A stretch of 64,000 nt of DNA from an uncultured Eudoraea sp. (GCF_947260015.1 NZ_CAMYOM010000016.1:1-64000); one strand, 5' to 3'; shown: positions 34,405-43,744, counted from the stretch's first letter. Made by a program: numbers and translations. Notes: a model not told the origin generated them from the sequence alone.

Positions 34405-35018
34405 TAGAAAATTTTAATTCCTTTGCTGTCTTGTTTCACTAGGCCGTCATTTTCCAGTTTCTTCATTACACGACTAACAACTTCCCTGACTGTGCCTAAT
34501 TCATCCGCAACTTGTTGATGTGATATTTTTAATGGGTTTTGATGGCTCACTTGAGCTTTGGTTTTCAAATGCTTGTACAACCTTTCATCCATTCTATTAA
34601 ATAAAACATGGTGAATGGTATCCAGCAAATCACTATAACGTTGTTTGTATTGTTGAAAAAACAGCGTGTTGATATCAGGATATTGAATCATCCACTTAGC
34701 TACCTTATTAACCGGCAACAATAATGCGGTTGTGTCCTCCTCTGTAATAGCAAAAATAGTACTGGGTTCATTTTTTATACTTGCAGAAAATGACATAATA
34801 CAACTTTCATCCGGCTGGATATAATAGAGTAATAGTTCCCGGTCTTCGTAGCGGGTATAGACCTTGATCAAGCCTTCAAGCACTATAGGGATTACTTTTA
34901 TAAACTGACCTTCCCGTAAGATTTCTGTATGTCGGGGTAGCTTTTTTAAGATAGCTTCATCCTGTATTTTTTTAACTAATTCCGCGTTTAAATACGAAAG
35001 TGAATTGCCTATGTCCAT
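34404..35018 (-). CDS. Crp/Fnr family transcriptional regulator
   Basis: 204-residue regulator with an N-terminal cyclic-nucleotide-binding-like beta-roll (ILREGQFIKVIPIVLEGLIK, LLLYYIQPDESCIMSFSASI) and a C-terminal winged helix (KISHQQVADELGTVREVVSRVMKKLENDGLV). There is no N-terminal Fnr-type four-Cys cluster; one Cys (DESCIMSF) remains in the roll. In this sub-group of Bacteroidota regulators ligands are mostly unknown. The recognition helix REVVSR contains the E-x-x-S-R of Crp/Fnr proteins that contact GTGA half-sites, consistent with the palindrome at the gene's 3' end as its target. Confidence 0.9.
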   Translation of the reverse strand: MDIGNSLSYLNAELVKKIQDEAILKKLPRHTEILREGQFIKVIPIVLEGLIKVYTRYEDRELLLYYIQPDESCIMSFSASIKNEPSTIFAITEEDTTALLLPVNKVAKWMIQYPDINTLFFQQYKQRYSDLLDTIHHVLFNRMDERLYKHLKTKAQVSHQNPLKISHQQVADELGTVREVVSRVMKKLENDGLVKQDSKGIKIF

Positions 35019-35073
35019 GCCCGTTAACTTCTAAATGTAAATATTTCATCTTCTTAAATCAAAGATAAATATA

Positions 35074-35103
35074 AAACTGCCCCAATAAATATTGGGGCAG
35101 TTT
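35074..35103. terminator. Terminator of the acidic lipoprotein genes
   Basis: A 13-base perfect stem AAACTGCCCCAAT / ATTGGGGCAGTTT with a four-base loop. It lies downstream of the lipoprotein gene at 35164 (minus strand) and in front of the Crp/Fnr gene. Confidence 0.75.
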
Positions 35104-35163
35104 ACAAAACCAATTAAGGGAAGGGGGGCTTACTCCTTTTAGTGGTTTTATCAACAAGCAGGT

Positions 35164-35658
35164 CTAATTCTGCTCAAAAGTCAATGTATCCGTACCTCCA
35201 TTGCCACCACTTATGTGGATAAGTTCAATCCTGGAATTTGTTCGGGAAACAATGTCCCAATCTTCAGATAACTCATTGAAATTTGAGGGTGAGGCAAAAA
35301 AGATGTTAAAATCAATATCATCACTGCTATCATCATTACTACTATCATCGTTACTGTCGTCATTACTACTGTCATCAGTAACCGACCATGTACCATCTAT
35401 TGTAATCGAACCATTATCTGCTACCAGATTACCATCCGAATTAAAGGAAAATCCATAACCGGTAAAATTTGTGGTTTCATCACTCCCCGAGTCTATAAAA
35501 TTGGTAATGGTCCATGTTCCTGTTGACACCAAATCCGAAATTTCCTGAATATCAGCCATAATATTGGCAGCGTTAACATCATCAGAATTATCAGATGAAC
35601 AGGAAATAAATAGGAGCGCAAATACCATCAAAGTATAAAATAAATTGTTGCTTTTCAT
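35164..35658 (-). CDS. Acidic lipoprotein with one lipocalin-like domain and an Asp/Ser/Asn repeat
   Basis: 164-residue lipoprotein (signal ends LLFISCSSDNSDD). The domain reads GTWTITNFIDSGSDETTNFTGYG... with FSFNSDGNLVADNGS and DGTWSVTDD, then a Ser-Asn-Asp-Asp repeat stretch, then NELSEDWDIVSRTNSRIELI and GGTDTLTF. The pattern of a Gly-Thr-Trp start and repeated beta strands resembles small lipocalin-like domains. The same domain occurs twice in the neighbouring upstream gene, 16 bases away on the same strand. The Asp-rich run is encoded by an ATCATC/GTC-type simple repeat. Possible metal (Ca, Fe) binding is inference from the acidity only. Confidence 0.75.
   Translation of the reverse strand: MKSNNLFYTLMVFALLFISCSSDNSDDVNAANIMADIQEISDLVSTGTWTITNFIDSGSDETTNFTGYGFSFNSDGNLVADNGSITIDGTWSVTDDSSNDDSNDDSSNDDSSDDIDFNIFFASPSNFNELSEDWDIVSRTNSRIELIHISGGNGGTDTLTFEQN
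35320..35392. repeat. Simple-sequence repeat coding for the Asp/Ser/Asn run
   Basis: Imperfect repeats of TCATCATTACTACTATCATCG-like triplet units (TCATCATTACTACTA type, interrupted) inside the lipoprotein gene at 35164, encoding S-N-D-D-type units on the minus strand. All units keep the reading frame, so changes in copy number would only vary the linker length. Confidence 0.6.
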
Positions 35659-35674
35659 AGTTGTATTTTTAAGG

Positions 35675-37108
35675 TTATAATTTTTCCAGAATCAAAGTAT
35701 CCGTTCCGCCACCGCCACCGCTAGTGTCTCGCAATTCCACACTTGTATCAGAGGTAGCAATTACATCCCAGTTATCATTGAACTCATCGAACGGAATGGA
35801 AGTCCCAAAATTTAATAGGAGTTCACTTTCAGAATTTTGCACAACCCAGGTACCATTTATCAGACTCCCATTATCTGCCACTACAGTACCATCATTATTG
35901 AAGTTCAGTTCGTATCCGCTGTAATCATTGGTCTCATCAATACCATCATCTAAATAAGATGCCACTGTCCAAAGTCCATCCTGTAAAATGGTTCCAAGCA
36001 TGCCCATATTGTCACCGCCATTCCCGTCACCACTATTGGTGCAATCACTTTCAAATCGCAAACGATCATCACCTAAACGCATATCCACTTGGTTTTCATC
36101 ATCATGCTGTTCAATTTCATGTAAATTCCATGTATCGTTGAAATCCGGTAAATTGGGAATATTTATTTCAACTGAAATACTTTCACCGCTTCCCGCGCTT
36201 TCCCATGTTCCGGGGAATGTATCGCTATTTGAGGTTGCTGAAAGGGTTCCATCAGCCATGAAATTAAACTGATATCCAACATAAAGGTCTTCCAGGTCAT
36301 TATCATTACGTTCCAGTTTATCTACCATCCAATTGTCGCATCCTGTTAAAACATCAGCTAGCTGATCTGTACTACAATTTTCGCAATCATCATCATCAAA
36401 ATCATTGTCGTCATCTTCATCACAATCATCTTTGGCATCATCCAAGATATCTTCTAGTTGATTCAGATTAAATGCTTCAACTTCAGTTCCATCTGAAAGT
36501 ATTACCACAATGGGGAACCCTACATTAACGATATCGGTATCTTCAAGGTCATCGATAAAATTATAAAGCTCTTGATCATTATTAATATCCAATGTGCCAA
36601 TCAATTCGTTATTAATATCAAAAATGGAGGTCGAAATAGGATATTTGATATCTGCACATTCTATGTCATCATCTTCTATATTTTCACCATCGCAGTCGTC
36701 TGAAAAGTTTTCAAATTCATCAAAACTGTTGATTGTAACCTCTGTAAAATCGGCTAAAACAATAGTGATTGGGAAGTATATTTCCAGGTCATCATCATCA
36801 TCATCAAATTCGTCAAAAATATCCTCAATAGTATCAAAATCTTCTTCAGAATCTACAATAATCTCCAAACCACTCACATTAACAGTTACCGGTAAATCAA
36901 TGGAGAAACAACTGGCGTTATCAATAATATTATCATCAGATCCATCGTTCATGGATGTACGCAGTAACAAATTGGCAACATTAGAATTAGCTTTGAGAGT
37001 TTCTTCTGGGTTGGCCTCAATAAATTCATTTTCCTCCTGCCTGCAGGATACAATTAGAATTGATAGGAGGATTAGTAATACAGATAGTAATTTAGGGGTC
37101 TTTTTCAT
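35675..37108 (-). CDS. Large acidic lipoprotein with two types of duplicated domains
   Basis: 477-residue lipoprotein (signal ends LLSILIVSCRQEENEF). After a short spacer there are two related segments, residues about 65-150 and 150-240, each with a Cys, a P-[VI] strand and a [YG]FPI-V-L-[AS]D strand (IYFPITIVLADFTEVTINSF; VGFPIVVILSDGTEVEAFNL). A run rich in Asp/Glu with several Cys follows (DDCDEDDDNDFDDDDC). The C-terminal half has two copies of the lipocalin-like domain of the adjacent gene (GCDNWMVDKLERNDNDLEDL...; GLWTVASYLDDGIDETNDYS...). It is divergent from the ECF sigma gene, 116 bases apart. A surface or periplasmic binding role is plausible but unproven. Confidence 0.75.
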   Translation of the reverse strand: MKKTPKLLSVLLILLSILIVSCRQEENEFIEANPEETLKANSNVANLLLRTSMNDGSDDNIIDNASCFSIDLPVTVNVSGLEIIVDSEEDFDTIEDIFDEFDDDDDDLEIYFPITIVLADFTEVTINSFDEFENFSDDCDGENIEDDDIECADIKYPISTSIFDINNELIGTLDINNDQELYNFIDDLEDTDIVNVGFPIVVILSDGTEVEAFNLNQLEDILDDAKDDCDEDDDNDFDDDDCENCSTDQLADVLTGCDNWMVDKLERNDNDLEDLYVGYQFNFMADGTLSATSNSDTFPGTWESAGSGESISVEINIPNLPDFNDTWNLHEIEQHDDENQVDMRLGDDRLRFESDCTNSGDGNGGDNMGMLGTILQDGLWTVASYLDDGIDETNDYSGYELNFNNDGTVVADNGSLINGTWVVQNSESELLLNFGTSIPFDEFNDNWDVIATSDTSVELRDTSGGGGGTDTLILEKL

Positions 37109-37224
37109 AGTAAATTAAGTTTAAAGGTTAATAGCGTTTAATAGTAAAACAACCAACTTCTGAAAACTCCTGAAATTTTTTGTAAAAAATTATTTTTACA
37201 TTCGAAGAAAAAAATTGGACCAGC

Positions 37225-37746
37225 TTGGCTAAAGAACTACATAAAGATATTTGTGAACAGGAAATCTTCTCGGGTATCTATAATAAATATTCGAAGGATC
37301 TTCATAATTTCTTATACTACAAATACGGAGAAGAATTGAATCCAAATGATAAAGCGCAGGATGCCTTTGTTAAGTTATGGGAAAATTGCAAGAAGGTTAA
37401 ATTGAGTAAGGCAAAGGCCTTTTTGTACAAAGTAGCCAACAATATGATGTTGAATGAAATAAAACATCAGAAAGTCGTGTTACGCCACCAAAAGTTAAAG
37501 CCCAGGGACTATACCCATGAAACTCCAGAATTTCTTATGGAAAAAGAGCAGTATTTCAAAAAATATCAGCATGCACTTTCCAGGCTCTCGGGAGAACAGA
37601 GAGTTGCTTTTATGCTAAACAAAGTTGAAGGTAAAAAGCATGAAGAAATTGCTGAAATGCTGGGTATTACACGTAAAGTTGTGGAATACAGGATTTATAC
37701 GGCATTTAGTATTTTAAAAAATGAATTGGAGGGATTTAAGATTTAA
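37225..37746 (+). CDS. ECF-type RNA polymerase sigma-70 factor (FecI-like)
   Basis: 173-residue sigma factor. Region 2 is visible in IFSGIYNKYSKDLHNFLYYK and AQDAFVKLWENCKKVKLSKA, region 4 in LSGEQRVAFMLNKVEGKKHE followed by EIAEMLGITRKVVEYRIYTA. The start appears to be a TTG (followed by GCT AAA GAA), since no ATG lies in frame upstream before a region of stops. It is directly followed by an FecR-type anti-sigma gene (50 bases) and a TonB receptor with STN domain, the standard cell-surface signalling unit in which ligand transport releases the sigma factor. Confidence 0.9.
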   Translation: MAKELHKDICEQEIFSGIYNKYSKDLHNFLYYKYGEELNPNDKAQDAFVKLWENCKKVKLSKAKAFLYKVANNMMLNEIKHQKVVLRHQKLKPRDYTHETPEFLMEKEQYFKKYQHALSRLSGEQRVAFMLNKVEGKKHEEIAEMLGITRKVVEYRIYTAFSILKNELEGFKI

Positions 37747-37796
37747 AATCAGGAAAAAAGGAAACTAAGTTGTTATATATGTAAGAAGCGTGTTTT

Positions 37797-38708
37797 ATGG
37801 ATAAAGAATATTTGATAGAAAAATGGCTGGCCAACCAGCTTACTGAGAAGGAACTAAAGGCTTTTGAAGCACTGGAAGATTATCCACAACTCATTGCTAT
37901 TCTTGATAATGCCCAACAGTTTAAGGCTTCTGAATTTTCCTCTGTGTCTAATTTCGATACGTTTCAAAAACGACTTAAAACAGATCAAAAACCAGTACGA
38001 AAATTACCGTGGATAAAACCGCTATTGCGAATTGCAAGCGTTATGGTTCTTGGAATTGCCATCTACAGTATATTTATTTTCAACAATACAATCAAAGTGC
38101 AAACTATTGCTGGTGAAAAAATTGAAATAGAATTACCGGATGCTTCTAAAGTGATGGTTAACGCCAAATCTGAGGTCAAATACAGCAAACGTAAATGGGA
38201 ACAAAAAAGGGAAATTAATCTGGCAGGAGAGGCATTTTTTACCGTTGCCAAAGGCTCCACCTTTGATGTGATCACCACCGAAGGAACGGTAACTGTTGTA
38301 GGCACCCAATTTAATGTTAAGCAAAGAGATGCTTTTTTTGAGGTAACATGTTATGAAGGCATCGTAAATGTTAGAACCAAAACTTTATCTGAAGAATTGA
38401 GGGCCGGCGACAACATTCGGTTTTCGGATGGAAAAATAATCCAGGGTCAAAATACCAGTGAATATCCTACATGGCTGAAAAACATTAGCAGTTTTCACAG
38501 GATGCCTATAAGCCATGTTATCGCCGAATTGGAAAGACAATACAGTATTAAAATTGTACTTGATCATGTATCACCTGAAATTTTATTTACGGGTGGTTTC
38601 ATTCATAATAATATGGATAATGCACTGAAATCTGTTACTCAACCCCTAAATCTAAAATACAGGATGGATGGATCCAACAACGTTATCCTTTATCCTAGTG
38701 AAAAGTAA
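37797..38708 (+). CDS. FecR-type anti-sigma factor / signal transducer
   Basis: 303-residue single-pass membrane protein. Cytoplasmic N-terminus with the DUF4880/FecR_N-like WLANQLTEKELKAFEALEDY, a membrane helix (LLRIASVMVLGIAIYSIFIF), and the periplasmic FecR domain: KIEIELPDASKVMVNAKSEV, REINLAGEAFFTVAKGSTFD, TEGTVTVVGTQFNVKQRDAF and VTCYEGIVNVRTKTL. The C-terminal SHVIAELERQYSIKIVLDHV is the DUF4974 domain. It overlaps the TonB receptor gene by 11 bases (with the GTG start) or 41 bases (with the ATG start), so translation is probably coupled. Confidence 0.92.
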   Translation: MDKEYLIEKWLANQLTEKELKAFEALEDYPQLIAILDNAQQFKASEFSSVSNFDTFQKRLKTDQKPVRKLPWIKPLLRIASVMVLGIAIYSIFIFNNTIKVQTIAGEKIEIELPDASKVMVNAKSEVKYSKRKWEQKREINLAGEAFFTVAKGSTFDVITTEGTVTVVGTQFNVKQRDAFFEVTCYEGIVNVRTKTLSEELRAGDNIRFSDGKIIQGQNTSEYPTWLKNISSFHRMPISHVIAELERQYSIKIVLDHVSPEILFTGGFIHNNMDNALKSVTQPLNLKYRMDGSNNVILYPSEK

Positions 38709-41199
38709 GTACCTCCTGTTTATAACTCTTTTAGTGGCCCTTTCTGCCTTCAAGATTTCGGCACAGGAAATTTCTGAAACAAAATTATTGATTAACATTT
38801 TGACTGATTTGCAAGAGCGGTATGGTTATCAATTTAATTATGCCTCCGAAACCATTGAAAATATTAGCATTCCAGAGCCTAATAAAGGACTGACGTTTGA
38901 AGAAACCATTAAATATCTGGAGCAACAAACTGGTTTACAATTTTCTACTTTACCTAACAAGTTTATCTCAATAAAAAAACCCGTAACAGAGCTTTGTGGT
39001 TATGTAAAAGACAAGGATACAGGAGAGCCTGTTGCATTTTGTACTGTACAAGCCGGAGGTGCATCAACGCTCACGGATGAATTGGGTTTTTTTAAAATTG
39101 ATATTGCCAATAATAAAGAAACGCTGCATATACGCCATCTTAGTTATAAAACCCTCGACAGAAGTTATGCTTTTTTCAAAAAAGAAGATTGTGGCGTTAT
39201 CTACCTGATTCCCAATCGACAACAGCTATCAGAAATTATACTCTACGATTATTTGATCAGAGGTATTGATAAGCTGGACAATGGTTCTTTTGAAATAGAT
39301 TTCAATCAATTTAGCATATTGCCGGGGCTTATAGAAAGTGATGTACTTCAATCCATTCAGGCATTTCCCGGAATTATAAGTATAAATGAAACTGTTTCCA
39401 ATATTAATATTCGTGGAGGAACCAACGATCAGAATCTCATATTATGGGACGATATTAAAATGTATCAATCAGGTCATTTTTTCGGATTAATCTCCATGTA
39501 TAACCCACAGATAACACAAAAGGTTAAGCTACAAAAAAATGGCACCCCAAGCTCCTATACTGATGGTGTTTCTGGTACTATTGCCATGACGACTGAGCAA
39601 AGCATTAATCCAACATTCAAAGCAAATATTGGAATCAATTTTACTGATGCAAATGGGTTTGCTGATATCCCTTTGGGTAACAACTCGTCTATACAGTTAG
39701 CGGGCAGGAAATCTATCAGTGATTTTATTGAAACCCCTACCTATACTCAGTATTTCGACAGGATATCACAAGATACAGAAGTAGAAGATAATACCAACAA
39801 TTCGGATATTAGCTCAGATTTTTATGACGCTTCAATGCGTTGGTTATATAAACCATCAGAAAAAGATGAAATACAATTAAACTTTATCAATGCCAACAAT
39901 GAGCTTGTATTTAATGAAAATGAAATATTAAACAGTGAGGTTGAGACCAGGCAAAGTAGTTTAAATCAAAATAGTATTGCAGGGGGATTGCGTTATAAAA
40001 GGACCTGGAGTAATTCTTTTAGTACCCTGTTGAACATCTATGAATCAGATTATAAACTCAAGGCAATAAATGCAAATATTTTAAACGATCAGCGTTTTCT
40101 TCAGGAAAATAAGGTCTCAGAAACAGGAGCAAAAATTAGTGGCTCTTATCAAGTTAGCGAACGCTTGAATTGGGTAAATGGATATCACTTTGTAGAAACC
40201 AAGGTAACCAATCTGGATGATGTGGACGATCCTGTTTTTAGGAGGCTTATTGCGAATGTACTTCGTACCCATGGCATATTCACCGAACTCGATTTTATTT
40301 CGGTTAATAGAAGGACTACACTTAATTTAGGGCTCCGATTTAACTACCTGGATAAATTTAACAAGCAATTGTGGGAACCCCGCCTTAGTTTCAATCATCG
40401 CTTTTTAAACTGGTTTAACCTTGAGCTTTTGGGAGAGTTTAAGCACCAAAACACTTCTCAAATCATTAATTTTCAAAATGATTTTTTAGGAATTGAAAAG
40501 CGCCGCTGGCAGTTATCTGATAATAGTGATATCCCTGTTATAAAAAGTAAACAGGGTTCTCTTGGCTTGAGTTATAATCAAAATGGATGGTTAATTAATA
40601 CTGTGGGATTCTATAAGGCAGTTGACGGTATTACATCACAAAGCCAGGGTTTTCAGAACCAGTTCGAATTTATAAAGTCCATTGGCAGCTATACCGCTTT
40701 AGGTTTGGATTTACTCGTACGTAAGCAATTTAACGATGCAAATGTTTGGTTAAGTTATTCCTATTTGGAAAATGAATATTCCTTTCCTGAATTATCCGGG
40801 ACCAGTTTTCCTAGTAATTTTGATATCCCTCATGCCTTGTCATTAGGTACAACCTATATCCTCGAGCATTTTCGCTTTGCTGCAGGCTTAAATTGGCGGT
40901 CAGGCAAACCATATACACAACCCAATCCTGCTACACCAATTATTGATGATAACGTTAATTATGATCAAATAAATCAACAAAGATTGGAAGATTATATGCG
41001 CGTGGATCTCTCTGCCATTTATAATTTTAAGCTGGGGAAAAAAACCAGGGCCAATCTTGGGTTATCTGTCTGGAATTTGTTTGATAAAAAGAACGACATT
41101 AACATCTTTTATCGGATAACTACTTTAGGTGAAGTAGAAGCCATTATCCAGAATTCTTTGGGGATAACCCCTAATGCAATGTTCCGGGTCTATTTTTAA
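38698..41199 (+). CDS. TonB-dependent receptor with N-terminal STN signalling domain
   Basis: Outer membrane receptor of a FecI-FecR unit, 833 residues from the GTG at 38698 (signal MKSKYLLFITLLVALSAFKISA); an in-frame ATG at 38668 adds ten residues. Order: STN domain (about residues 25-95: LTDLQERYGYQFNYASETIE, LTFEETIKYLEQQTGLQFST), carboxypeptidase-regulatory-like domain (LCGYVKDKDTGEPVAFCTVQ), plug (VLQSIQAFPGIISINETVSN, INIRGGTNDQNLILWDDIKM) and barrel ending AMFRVYF. The STN domain means ligand binding can signal through FecR to the sigma factor. The neighbouring acidic lipoproteins may be co-regulated. Ligand (iron chelate, sugar or other) unknown. Confidence 0.92.
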   Translation: MKSKYLLFITLLVALSAFKISAQEISETKLLINILTDLQERYGYQFNYASETIENISIPEPNKGLTFEETIKYLEQQTGLQFSTLPNKFISIKKPVTELCGYVKDKDTGEPVAFCTVQAGGASTLTDELGFFKIDIANNKETLHIRHLSYKTLDRSYAFFKKEDCGVIYLIPNRQQLSEIILYDYLIRGIDKLDNGSFEIDFNQFSILPGLIESDVLQSIQAFPGIISINETVSNINIRGGTNDQNLILWDDIKMYQSGHFFGLISMYNPQITQKVKLQKNGTPSSYTDGVSGTIAMTTEQSINPTFKANIGINFTDANGFADIPLGNNSSIQLAGRKSISDFIETPTYTQYFDRISQDTEVEDNTNNSDISSDFYDASMRWLYKPSEKDEIQLNFINANNELVFNENEILNSEVETRQSSLNQNSIAGGLRYKRTWSNSFSTLLNIYESDYKLKAINANILNDQRFLQENKVSETGAKISGSYQVSERLNWVNGYHFVETKVTNLDDVDDPVFRRLIANVLRTHGIFTELDFISVNRRTTLNLGLRFNYLDKFNKQLWEPRLSFNHRFLNWFNLELLGEFKHQNTSQIINFQNDFLGIEKRRWQLSDNSDIPVIKSKQGSLGLSYNQNGWLINTVGFYKAVDGITSQSQGFQNQFEFIKSIGSYTALGLDLLVRKQFNDANVWLSYSYLENEYSFPELSGTSFPSNFDIPHALSLGTTYILEHFRFAAGLNWRSGKPYTQPNPATPIIDDNVNYDQINQQRLEDYMRVDLSAIYNFKLGKKTRANLGLSVWNLFDKKNDINIFYRITTLGEVEAIIQNSLGITPNAMFRVYF

Positions 41200-41230
41200 T
41201 ATAGTCCCTTTTTTCCTTTAATGCTTCACA

Positions 41231-42358
41231 TTACATATTAAGCCATTTTTTAAAATCAGCTACTCGATTTTTGCTTATGATAATTGCATTATCAAAATCC
41301 TGATTCAACTTAATTTTTAACTGATTATTCCCGTACTTAAAAATTTCATCAATTCCCTTCACAGATATGATACATTGTCTGTTGGCACGAAAAAAGAGCA
41401 TCGGATCAAGGCTACTGTAAAGTTCATCCAGACTGGAATTGCTGGAGTACTTTTGACCATCTAAACAACTAATTGACGTCAAAGAATGTTCGGTTGTGAT
41501 AAAGGCAATTTCATCTACTCTTATTGATATTAGTTTATCTTTAGAATAAGTTAAAAGGCGGTTTTTAATTCTTACTGTATTATCTACTTCATCCTGTTTT
41601 TCACTTTCGTCTTCAATTCTTCTGCTGATCTCACTTTTATACTGATTTAAATTTGAATTTAACTTAGATAGATTAATTACCTCTTCAGCTAGTTTTTCAT
41701 TTTTTAATTCCAGAGTTTTTTCATAATAACTACCTAAAAAACGAACTGTTAAAAGCGAAAGCAAGACTATTGATGCACTGGCAAGCAGATATACTAAAAG
41801 AAAATTAAATTTAAGATGATTGATTTGTTTTTCAATTTTTTCAATATTGGCATGGGCAGCAATTATCCAATCCGAATTTCTTACCGGGTACAGGTAAATA
41901 ACCTCCGAACTTCTCGATTCATTTGAAAAATCCCGAATCCCACCTTGCTGCTTTTTGTTTGTTAGAAGATCATAGAAATCTTCAGAATTTATTTCACTAT
42001 CAATTGGTCTGACGTAGGATTCATCCGGATTTGTCTGCTTACCTATTTTCTGCGGGTCCGGATGGCAAATTTCAACCCCGGACCAATCGAACATACACAC
42101 AAACCCTGTTTCAATATTGGTGCCTTCAATACTCCTTTGGATATATTGGACAACAATTTCCCGATCTATACCGCTTTCTAATTGTGAAGCTACGAGCTCT
42201 GCAAATTCACGGGCTTCACGCTTACTGGATTCGATCTGGATCTCCAAAAACTGATTGGTACTTGCCTTCACCATATAAGCCATGCTCAAATAGCCAATTA
42301 TAAAGACAATGACCGAAATTGCCAGTAATGTAAACAGATATAGATTGTCTTTTTTCAA
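41231..42358 (-). CDS. Membrane sensor with Cache-like domain and C-terminal LytTR DNA-binding domain
   Basis: 375-residue one-component regulator. It has an N-terminal helix (LYLFTLLAISVIVFIIGYLS), an extracytoplasmic domain of about 150 residues with a single-Cache look (SIEGTNIETGFVCMFDWSGV, IRDFSNESRSSEVIYLYPVR, SDWIIAAHANIEKIEKQI), a second helix (LLVYLLASASIVLLSLLTV), a coiled coil, and a LytTR domain (ISIRVDEIAFITTEHSLTSI, FFRANRQCIISVKGIDEIFK). The start is TTG. The domain order places sensing outside and DNA binding inside in one chain. It is divergent from the lipoprotein/cytochrome/YceI cluster, with 126 bases between starts, and is its most likely regulator. Confidence 0.85.
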   Translation of the reverse strand: MKKDNLYLFTLLAISVIVFIIGYLSMAYMVKASTNQFLEIQIESSKREAREFAELVASQLESGIDREIVVQYIQRSIEGTNIETGFVCMFDWSGVEICHPDPQKIGKQTNPDESYVRPIDSEINSEDFYDLLTNKKQQGGIRDFSNESRSSEVIYLYPVRNSDWIIAAHANIEKIEKQINHLKFNFLLVYLLASASIVLLSLLTVRFLGSYYEKTLELKNEKLAEEVINLSKLNSNLNQYKSEISRRIEDESEKQDEVDNTVRIKNRLLTYSKDKLISIRVDEIAFITTEHSLTSISCLDGQKYSSNSSLDELYSSLDPMLFFRANRQCIISVKGIDEIFKYGNNQLKIKLNQDFDNAIIISKNRVADFKKWLNM

Positions 42359-42484
42359 AAGGGGGACTAATTTTTAAGGTTATATTTTCGGCTTTAAGTC
42401 TAATTTTTTCCCATTCACCAAGTTTTATTTGAAGTGAAGGTAAGACGAGACTTAAATTAACATAAATTAAATACACTGCAAATT

Positions 42485-43366
42485 ATGAAAAAGATATTTT
42501 TATTACTATGCGCAATTGTTACTATGCTATTTGGCTGCAGTAGTGACGATGGTGGCAACGCTCCCGTTCTAATTGATGACGAACCACAACAGATGGATGA
42601 CCAGGTGGATGATCCTCCACCACCAGTGGAAAATACGGTAAAACTTGCCGATAACACCACATTTGGTAGTATTATTACCGATTCAGCAGGGCTTTCACTT
42701 TACTTTTTTTCTCTGGACACTAAAGATACCTCAGAATGTTTATCCGTGTGCCTGGATACCTGGCCGGTATTCTATGAAGCAGATATAATGGTAGATACAG
42801 GATTGAATGCCTCTGATTTTGCTACAATTGACAGGAGTGATGGCACAAAACAAACGACCTATAAGGGATGGCCTCTCTATTATTTTGCCAATGACAGTGC
42901 TGCTGGAGACACTAACGGAGATGGGGTGAATAATGTCTGGTATGTATCCAAACCAGACCTATCCCTGATGTATGTAACTGCACAATTAGTTGGTCATGAT
43001 GACAAAAACTACTTGAGTGATTATACCGAAGGTGAAGGAGCAACCTTTTATATTGTTGATATTGATGGGCGAACTTTATATATCTTTATAAATGACACAA
43101 ACAATACAAATAATTATACACAATCAGATTTTTCAAATAATGCCGTATGGCCAATAGCTGAAATTGCCCTGGATAAATTACCCAGTATTTTAGATAACGA
43201 TGATTTTGGATCTATTGATGTATTTGGCAGAACACAGCTCACCTATAAAGGTTGGCCTTTATATTATTTTGGACAAGATGTTGTTCGTGGGGACAATAAA
43301 GGTATTAGTTTTCCGGCTCCTGGTGTTTGGCCTATTGCCAATATAGATCTGGCCGTAGCACCTTAA
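42485..43366 (+). CDS. Lipoprotein with Lipoprotein_15 repeats (COG4315 type)
   Basis: 293-residue lipoprotein (signal ends VTMLFGCSSDDGGN). Two related halves contain the secreted repeat of unknown function: TFGSIITDSAGLSLYFFSLD, ECLSVCLDTWPVFYEA, TTYKGWPLYYFANDS in the first and FYIVDIDGRTLYIFINDTNN, QLTYKGWPLYYFGQD, SFPAPGVWPIANI in the second. The YKGWPLYYF element is characteristic of Lipoprotein_15 / COG4315 proteins. A Cys pair (SECLSVCLDTW) is present only in the first half. Related domains are found with redox proteins but have no firm function. First gene of the cluster running to 45615. Confidence 0.85.
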   Translation: MKKIFLLLCAIVTMLFGCSSDDGGNAPVLIDDEPQQMDDQVDDPPPPVENTVKLADNTTFGSIITDSAGLSLYFFSLDTKDTSECLSVCLDTWPVFYEADIMVDTGLNASDFATIDRSDGTKQTTYKGWPLYYFANDSAAGDTNGDGVNNVWYVSKPDLSLMYVTAQLVGHDDKNYLSDYTEGEGATFYIVDIDGRTLYIFINDTNNTNNYTQSDFSNNAVWPIAEIALDKLPSILDNDDFGSIDVFGRTQLTYKGWPLYYFGQDVVRGDNKGISFPAPGVWPIANIDLAVAP

Positions 43367-43396
43367 GAGTATTTATTGGTTTGTACTAAGTAAACT

Positions 43397-43744
43397 ATGA
43401 GAAACAAAAAATTAATTGTTACAGGGTTTATTCTCACACTCCTGGTTTGGTCCTGTGAATATAACGTCGAGGATGAAAATCTTATGACGAGCCAATGTGA
43501 GGAAGAGGTTTCTTATAGTACAACTATAAGACCACTAATTAACTCCAGATGTATGCCCTGTCATAACGGCGATGGAAGTGAACCTTTTGCACCAGATTTA
43601 ACTACCTATAATGGTGTAGCTGGTATAGCGTCTTTAGTCAAAGAAGTCACCGAAACGGGTAGAATGCCAAAAAATGGTACTCTTACTGACCAGGAGATTG
43701 AAGACATTGGATGCTGGGTTGACGCAGGAGCACCGGAAAATTAG
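43397..43744 (+). CDS. Small c-type haem lipoprotein
   Basis: 115-residue protein with a lipoprotein-like signal (TLLVWSCEYNVED) and a single c-type haem motif, RCMPCHNGDG, following a SYSTTIRPLINS helix. The rest, AGIASLVKEVTETGRMPKNG and TLTDQEIEDIGCWVDAGAPE, is the usual C-terminal helix of such domains, with Met in GRMPKN as a possible sixth iron ligand. It probably carries one electron in the periplasm or at the outer membrane. It requires haem attachment, which the CcsBA protein encoded about 4 kb further along could provide. Confidence 0.88.
   Translation: MRNKKLIVTGFILTLLVWSCEYNVEDENLMTSQCEEEVSYSTTIRPLINSRCMPCHNGDGSEPFAPDLTTYNGVAGIASLVKEVTETGRMPKNGTLTDQEIEDIGCWVDAGAPEN

Noticed and set aside
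36594-37118. 174-codon plus-strand frame opposite the large acidic lipoprotein
   Set aside because: It is Ser-rich only because it mirrors Asp/Glu codons of the real gene; no signal or motif.
38668-38708. Possible frameshift between fecR and the TonB receptor because of their overlap
   Set aside because: Both proteins are complete, with the FecR C-terminal domain and the receptor's signal peptide present; the overlap is an ordinary coupled junction.
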